In this document: piece after piece, positions 53,301 through 62,300 of the stretch
How positions within the stretch are numbered: the first letter of the stretch is position 1
Layout: every line of letters begins with the position of its first letter
From: an uncultured Spirochaetia bacterium
GTDB lineage: Bacteria > Spirochaetota > Spirochaetia > SZUA-6 > Bin103
Reading direction: 5' to 3'
Length of the DNA: 64,000 nucleotides
NCBI GenBank assembly: GCA_958296075.1
Contig: CATQHW010000002.1
Coordinates: 992,001 to 1,056,000 of the forward strand
Position numbers and translations under genes: made by a program
The notes under the pieces: generated by a model
The model's input: only the letters and a program-made list of their open reading frames with translations
What the model was told of the DNA's origin: nothing
The model's database searches: none

Positions 53301-56300
53301 CAGCGCCATCGCGGAGGATGGCGGGACGACGACGGTGACCGCGACGCTGACCCATGCATCGAGCGCGGCGACGACGGTGACGGTGACGGCGGTGGCGGCC
53401 GCCTACACGGTGGGCTCTGACGCCACGATCACGATTGCGGCGGGCGAGACGGCGAACGGGACCGACAGCGTGACGATCACGGCGGTGAACGACGCCGTGG
53501 ACAACGTGGGCAACCGGTCGGTAACGGTGCCGGGCACGGCGGCGAACGCGCAGGCGACGGCGGATGCGGAAGCGGTGAGCGTGACGGGAGCGGCGCTGAC
53601 GCTGACCGACGACGAAGCCACGCCGGTAGCGACACTGGCGCTGAGTCCGGCGACGATCGACGAGTTCGACGGGACGAACCCGGGATCGAGCGCGGTGACG
53701 GCGACGCTGGATCGCGCGTCGAGCGAGGCGGTGACGCTGACGGTCGCGGCGACCGCGGGGACGAACGCGGCGGCGGGTGACTTCAGCCTGTCGAGCGCGA
53801 AGACGCTGACCATTGCGGCTGGGGCGACCAGCAGCACCGGCACGGTGACGGTGACGGCGGTCGATGACGCGACGGATGCGCCGGACAAGGAAGTGACGGT
53901 AGCGGCGGCGGTGAGCGGGGACAGCGGGGTGGCGGCGCCGGCGAGCGTGACGCTGACGATCACCGACGACGAGGTGGCGCCGGCGGTGACGCTGGCGGTG
54001 GCGGACAGCGCCATCGCTGAGGATGGCGGCACGACGACGGTGACGGCGACGCTGGACCATGCGTCGAGCGCGGCGACGACGGTCACGGTGACGGCGGAGG
54101 ACGGCGCCTACACGGTGGGCTCTGACGCGACGATCACGATTGCGGCGGGCGAGACGGCGAACGCGACCGACAGCGTGACGATCACGGCGGTGAACGACGC
54201 CGTGGACAACGTAGGTGACCGCGCGGTGACGGTGGTGGGGACGGCGCAGAACAGCCAGGGCGTGGGGACGGTGACGGGAGCGGCGCTGACGCTGACCGAC
54301 GACGAGGGAGCGCCGGCGGCGACGCTGGCGCTGAGTCCGGCGACGATCGCCGAGCACGACGGGACGAACGCGGGGTCGAGCACGGTGACGGCGACGCTGA
54401 ACCGGGCGTCGAGCGAGGCGGTGACGCTGACGGTGGCGGCGACGGCGGGGACGAACGCGGCCGCGAGCGACTTCAGTCTGTCGAGCACGAAGACGCTGAG
54501 CATCGCGGCGGGAGCGACCAGCAGCACCGGCACGGTAACGGTGACGGCGGTTGATAACACGACGGACGCGCCGGACAAGGAAGTGACGGTAGCGGCGACG
54601 GTGAGCGGGGACAGCGGCGTGGCGGCGCCGGCGAGCGTGACGCTGACGATCGAGGACGACGAGGCGGCGCCGGGCGTGACGCTGGCGGTGGCGGACGCGG
54701 CGATTGCGGAGGACGGCGGCACGACGACGGTGACGGCGACGCTGACCCATGCGTCGAGCGCGGCGACGACGATCACGGTGACGGCGGTGGCGAACGCCTA
54801 CACGGTGGGGTCTGACGCGACGATCACGATTGCGGCGGGTGAGACGGCGAACGCGACCGACACGGCGACGATCAACGCGGTGAACGACGCGGTGGACAAC
54901 GTGGGCAACCGGTCGGTGAGGGTGACGGGGACGGCGCAGAACAGCCAGGGCGTGGGGACGGTGACGGGAGCGGCGCTGACGCTGACCGACGACGAGGCGA
55001 CGCCGGCGGCGACGCTGGTGCTGAGCCCGGCGACGATCGCCGAGCACGACGGGACGAACGCGGGGTCGAGCACGGTGACGGCGACGCTGAACCGTGCGTC
55101 GAGCGAGGCGGTGACGCTGACGGTGGCGGCGACCGCGGGGACGAACGCGGCGGCGAGCGACTTCAGCCTGTCGAGCGCGAAGACGCTGAGCATTGCGGCC
55201 GGGGCGACCAGCAGCACCGGCACGGTGACGGTGACGGCGGTCGATGACACGACGGATGCGCCGGACAAGGAAGTGACGGTAACGGCGACCGCGAGCGGGG
55301 ACAGCGGCGTGGCGGACCCGGCGAGCGTGACGCTGACGATCGAGGACGACGAAGCGGCGCCGGGCGTGACGCTGGCGGTGGCGGACGCCTCGATTGCGGA
55401 GAACAGCGGCACGACGACGGTGACCGCAACGCTGAGCCACCCATCGAGCGCGGCGACCACAATCACGGTGACGGCGGTGGCGAACGCCTACACGGTGGGG
55501 TCTGACGCGACGATCACGATTGCGGCGGGAGAGACGGCGAACGCGACCGACACGGCGGCGATCGCTGCGGTGAACAACGACAAGGACGAGCCGGACCGGA
55601 GCGTGACGGTGACGGGGAGCGCGCAGAACAGCCAGGGAGCGGGCGCGGTGACCGGCGCGTCGTTGACCATCATCGACGACGATGGCGCGCCGACGGCGAC
55701 GCTGGCGGTGGCGGCGAGTTCGATAGCGGAGGACGGCGGGACGACGACGGTGAGTGCGACGCTGAGCCACGCGTCGAGCGCGGCGACGACGATCACGGTG
55801 ACGGCGGTGGCGAACGCCTACACGGTGGGGTCTGACGCGACGATCACGATTGCGGCGGGCGAGACGGCGAACGCGACGGACACGGCGGCGATCGCTGCGG
55901 TGAACAACGACAAGGACGAGCCGGACCGGAGCGTGACGGTGACGGGGAGCGCGCAGAACAGCCAGGGAGCGGGCGCGGTGACCGGCGCGTCGTTGACCAT
56001 CACCGACGACGAAGCGGCGCCGGGGGTAACGCTGGCGGTGGCGGCGAGTTCGATAGCGGAGGACGGCGGGACGACGACGGTGACGGCGACGCTGAGTCAT
56101 GCGTCGAGCGCGGCGACGACGATCACGGTGACGGCGGTGGCGAACGCCTACACGGTGGGGTCTGACGCGACGATCACGATTGCGGCGGGCGAGACGGCGA
56201 ACGCGACGGACACGGCGGCGATCGCTGCGGTGAACAACGACAAGGACGAGCCGGACCGGAGCGTGACGGTGACGGGGAGCGCGCAGAACAGCCAGGGAGC

Positions 56301-59300
56301 GGGCGCGGTGACCGGCGCGTCGTTGACCATCACCGACGACGACGCGAAGCCGACGGTGACGCTGGCGGTTACGGACGCCTCGATCTCGGAGAACGGCGGG
56401 ACGACGACGGTGAGTGCGACGCTGAGCCATGCGTCGAGCGAGGCGACGACGATCACGGTGACGGCGGTGACCGGTGCGTACACGGTGGGCTCTGACGCGA
56501 CGATCACGATTGCGGCGGGCGAGACGGCGAACGCGACGGACACGGCGATGATCGCTGCGGTGAACAACGACAAGGACGAGCCGGACCGGAGCGTGACGGT
56601 GACGGGGAGCGCGCAGAACAGCCAGGGAGCGGGCGCGGTGACCGGCGCGGCGCTGACCATCACCGACGACGACGCGAAGCCGACGGTGACGCTGGCGGTT
56701 ACGGACGCCTCGATCTCGGAGAACGGCGGGACGACGACGGTGAGTGCGACGCTGAGCCATGCGTCGAGCGCGGCGACGACGATCACGGTGACGGCGGTGG
56801 ACGGCGCCTACACGGTGGGGTCTGACGCGACGATCACGATTGCGGCTGGCGAGACGGCGAACGCGACGGACACGGCGACGATCACCGCGGTGGACGACGC
56901 CGTGGACAACGTGGGTAACCGCTCGGTGACGGTGAGCGGAACGGCGCAGAACAGCCAGGGCGTGGGGACGGTGACGGGAGCGAGCCTCACCCTTACGGAC
57001 GACGAAGCCACGCCGGCGGCGACGCTGGCGCTGAGTCCGGCGACGATCGACGAGAGCGGGACGACCAACGCGGCGGCGGTGACGGCGACGCTGAACCATG
57101 CGTCGAGCGAGGCGGTGACGCTGACGGTGTCGGCGGCGCCGGGCGTGGGCGCGGCGGCGGAGGACTTCAGCCTGTCAAGCACGACGACGCTGAGCATCGC
57201 GGCGGGTGAGACGGCGAGCACCGGCACGGTGACGATCACGGCGGCGGACAACACGCAGGACGCGCCGGACAAGACGGTGACGGTGACGGCGACGGTGAGC
57301 GGCGACAGCGGGGTGGCGGCCCCGGCGGCGGCGACGCTGACGATCCGCGACGACGACGGCCGGCCCACGGTGTCGCTGGCGCTGGCGAGCGCGACGATCG
57401 CCGAGGACGGCGGCACGACGACGGTGACGGCGAGTCTGAGCCATGCGTCGAGCGTGGCGACGACGATCACCGTGACGGCGGCAGGCGCGGGCTTCGCGCA
57501 GACGGGGACGACGCTGAGCATCGCGGCGGGAGAGACGGCGAGCACCGGCACGGTGACGATCACGGCGGCGAACGACACGACCGACGAGCCGAACAAGAGC
57601 GTGACCGTGTCGGGTTCGGCGGCCAACGGCCAGGGCGTAACCGACCCGCTCGCGCTGACGCTGACGATCACGGACGATGACGCCGCGCCGGCGGTGGAGC
57701 TGGCGCTGGCGGACGCGACGATCGCGGAGGACGGCGGCACGACGACGGTGAGTGCGACGCTGAGCCACCCATCGAGCGAGGCGACGACGATCACGGTGAC
57801 GGCGGTGGCGAACGCCTACACGGTGGGCTCTGACGCGACGATCACGATTGCGGCTGGCGACACGGCGAATGCGGCCGACACGGCGATGATCGCTGCGGTG
57901 AACAACGACAAGGACGAGCCGGACCGGAGCGTGACGGTGACGGGGAGCGCGCAGAACAGCCAGGGAGCGGGCGCGGTGACCGGCGCAGCGCTGACCATCA
58001 CCGACGACGATGCGGCGCCGACGGCGACGCTGGCGGTGGCGGACCGTTCGATAGCGGAGGCCGGCGGGACGACGACGGTGACCGCGACGCTGAGTCATGC
58101 GTCGAGCGCGGCGACGACGATCACGGTGACGGCGGTGGCGAACGCGTACACGGTGGGGTCTGACGCGACGATCACGATTGCGGCTGGCGAGACGGCGAAC
58201 GCGGCCGACACGGCGACGATCGCCGCGGTGAACAACGACAAGGACGAGCCGGACCGGAGCGTGACGGTGACGGGGAGCGCGCAGAACAGCCAGGGAGCGG
58301 GCGGCGTGACCGGCGCGTCGTTGACGATCACCGACGACGACGCGGGGCCGACGGTGACGCTGGAGGTGACGGACGGCTCGATCTCGGAGAACGGCGGGAC
58401 GACGACGGTGAGTGCGACGATGAGCCACCCATCGAGCGCGGCGACGACGATCACGGTGACGGCGGTGGCGAACGCGTACACGGTGGGGTCTGACGCGACG
58501 ATCACGATTGCGGCTGGCGAGACGGCGAACGCGACGGACACGGCGATGATCGCTGCGGTGAACAACGACAAGGACGAGCCGGACCGGAGCGTGACGGTGA
58601 CGGGGAGCGCGCGGAACAGCCAGGGAGCGGGCGGCGTGACCGGCGCGTCGTTGACGATCACCGACGACGACGCGGGGCCGACGGTGACGCTGGAGGTGAC
58701 GGACGGCTCGATCTCGGAGAACGGCGGGACGACGACGGTGAGTGCGACGCTGAGCCACCCATCGAGCGCGGCGACGACGATCACGGTGACGGCGGTGGCG
58801 AACGCGTACACGGTGGGGTCTGACGCGACGATCACGATTGCGGCTGGCGAGACGGCGAACGCGACGGACACGGCGACGATCGCTGCGGTGAACAACGACA
58901 AGGACGAGCCGGACCGGAGCGTGACGGTGACGGGGAGCGCGCAGAACAGCCGGGGAGCGGGCGGTGTGACCGGTGTGTCGTTGACGATCACCGACGACGA
59001 CGCGGCGCCGACGGCGGCGCTGGCGGTGGCGGACTCCTCTATAGCGGAGAACGGCGGCACGACGACGGTGAGTGCGACGCTGAGTCACCCATCGAGCGAG
59101 GCGACCAAGATCACGGTGACGGCGGTGGCGAACGCCTACGCGGTGGGCTCTGACGCGACGATCACGATTGCGGCTGGTGAGACGGCGAACGCGACCGACA
59201 CGGCGACGATCGCTGCGGTGAACAACGACAAGGACGAGCCGGACCGGAGCGTGACGGTGACGGGGAGCGCGCAGAACAGTCAGGGAGCTGGCGCGGTGAC

Positions 59301-62300
59301 CGGCGCGTCGTTGACGATCACCGACGACGACGCGGCGCCGACGGCGGCGCTGGCGGTGGCGGATGCCTCGATCTCCGAGAGCGGTTCGACGACGGTGACG
59401 GCGACGCTGAGCCACGCGTCGAGCGAGGCGACGACGATCACGGTGACGGCGGTGGCGAACGCCTACACGGTGGGCTCTGACGCGACGATCACGATTGCGG
59501 CTGGTGAGACGGCGAACGCGACGGACACGGCGATGATCGCTGCGGTGAACAACGACAAGGACGAGCCGGACCGGAGCGTGACGGTGACGGGCAGCGCGCA
59601 GAACAGCCAGGGAGCGGGCACGGTCACGGGTGCATCGCTCACCATCACCGACGACGACACGGAGCCGACGGTGACGCTGGCGGTGGCGTCCGCCTCGATC
59701 TCGGAGGACGGCGGCACGACGACGGTGAGTGCGACGCTGAGCCACCCATCGAGCGAGGCGACGACGATCACGGTAACGGCGGTGGCGAACGCCTACACGG
59801 TGGGGTCTGACGCGACGATCACGATTGCGGCTGGCGAGACGGCGAACGCGACGGACACGGCGACGATCGCTGCGGTGAACAACGACAAGGACGAGCCGGA
59901 CCGGAGCGTGACGGTGACGGGGAGCGCGCAGAACAGTCAGGGAGCGGGCGGTGTGACCGGCGCGCCGCTGACGATCACCGACGACGATGCGGCGCCGACG
60001 GTAACGCTGTCGGCGGCATCCGCCTCGATCGCGGAGGACGGCGGGACGACGACGGTGAGCGCGACGCTGAGCCACGCGTCGAGCGAGGCGACGACGATCA
60101 CGGTGACGGCGGTGACGGGCGCGTACACGGTGGGGTCTGACGCGACGATCACGATTGCGGCTGGCGAGACGGCGAACGCGACGGACACGGCGACGATCGC
60201 TGCGGTGAACAACGACAAGGACGAGCCGGACCGGAGCGTGACGGTGACGGGGAGCGCGCAGAACAGTCAGGGAGCGGGCGGCGTGACCGGCGCGCCGCTG
60301 ACCATCACCGACGACGACGCGGCGCCCACGGTGACGCTGGCGCTGGCGAGCGCGACGATCGCCGAAGACGGCGGCACGACGACGGTGAGCGCGACGCTGA
60401 GCCATGCGTCGAGCGAGGCGACGACGATCACGGTGACGGCGGTGGCGGGCGCGTACACGGTGGGGTCTGACGCGACGATCACGATTGCGGCGGGCGAGAC
60501 GGCGAACGCGGCCGACACGGCGATGATCACTGCGGTGAACAACGACAAGGACGAGCCGGACCGGAGCGTGACGGTGACGGGCAGTGCGCAGAACAGCCAG
60601 GGAGCGGGCGGTGTGACCGGCGCGTCGTTGACGATCGCCGACGACGACGCGGCGCCGACGGTGACGCTGGCGGTGGCGGACGCCTCGATCTCGGAGAACG
60701 GCGGGACGACGACGGTGAGTGCGACGCTGAGCCACCCATCGAGCGAGGCGACGACGGTGACGGTGACGGCGGTGACCGGTGCGTACACGGTGGGCTCTGA
60801 CGCGACGATCACGATTGCGGCGGGCGAGACGGCGAACGCGACGGACACGGCGATGATCGCTGCGGTGAACAACGACAAGGACGAGCCGGACCGGAGCGTG
60901 ACGGTGACGGGGAGCGCGCAGAACAGTCAGGGAGCGGGCGGTGTGACCGGCGCGTCGTTGACGATCACCGACGACGACGCGGCGCCGACGGCGACGCTGG
61001 CGGTGGCGGCGCGTTCGATCTCGGAGAACGGCGGGACGACGACGGTGAGCGCGACGCTGAGCCACGCGTCGAGCGAGGCGACGACGATCACGGTGACGGC
61101 GGTGACGGGCGCGTACACGATAGGCTCTGACGCGACGATCACGATTGCGGCGGGCGAAACGGCGAACGCGGCCGACACGGCGACGATCGCTGCGGTGAAC
61201 AACGACAAGGACGAGCCGGACCGGAGCGTGACGGTGACGGGGAGCGCGCAGAACAGTCAGGGAGCGGGCGGTGTGACCGGCGCGCCGCTGACGATTACCG
61301 ACGACGATAGCGCGCCGACGGCGACGCTGGCGGTGGCGGCGAGTTCGATCGCGGAGAACGGCGGGACGACGACAGTGAGTGCGACGCTGAGTCACGCGTC
61401 GAGCGAGGCGACGACGATCACGGTGACGGCGGTGACGGGCGCGTACACGGTGGGCTCTGACGCGACGATCACGATTGCGGCCGGTGAGACGGCGAACGCG
61501 ACGGACACGGCGACGATCGCTGCGGTGAACAACGACAAGGACGAGCCGGACCGGAGCGTGACGGTGACGGGGAGCGCGCAGAACAGTCAGGGAGCGGGCG
61601 GTGTGACCGGCGCGCCGCTGACCATCACCGACGACGACGCGGCGCCCACGGTGACGCTGGCGCTGGCGAGCGCGACGATCGCCGAAGACGGCGGCACGAC
61701 GACGGTGAGCGCGACGCTGAGCCATGCGTCGAGCGAGGCGACGACGATCACGGTGACGGCGGTGACGGGCGCGTACACGGTGGGCTCTGACGCGACGATC
61801 ACGATTGCGGCTGGCGAGACGGCGAACGCGACGGACACGGCGACGATCACTGCGGTGAACAACAGCAAGGACGAGCCGGACCGGAGCGTGACGGTGACGG
61901 GGAGCGCGCAGAACAGTCAGGGAGCTGGCACGGTGACCGGCGCGTCGTTGACCATCACCGACGACGATGCGGCACCGACGGTGACGCTGGCGGTGGCGGA
62001 CTCCTCTATAGCGGAGAACGGCGGCACGACGACGGTGAGTGCGACGCTGAGTCACCCATCGAGCGAGGCGACGACGATCACGGTGACGGCGGTGGCGAAC
62101 GCCTACACGGTGGGCTCTGACGCGACGATCACGATTGCGGCCGGTGAGACGGCGAACGCGACGGACACGGCGACGATCACTGCGGTGAACAACAGCAAGG
62201 ACGAGCCGGACCGGAGCGTGACGGTGACGGGGAGCGCGCAGAACAGTCAGGGAGCGGGCGGTGTGACCGGCGCGTCGTTGACGATCACCGACGACGACGC

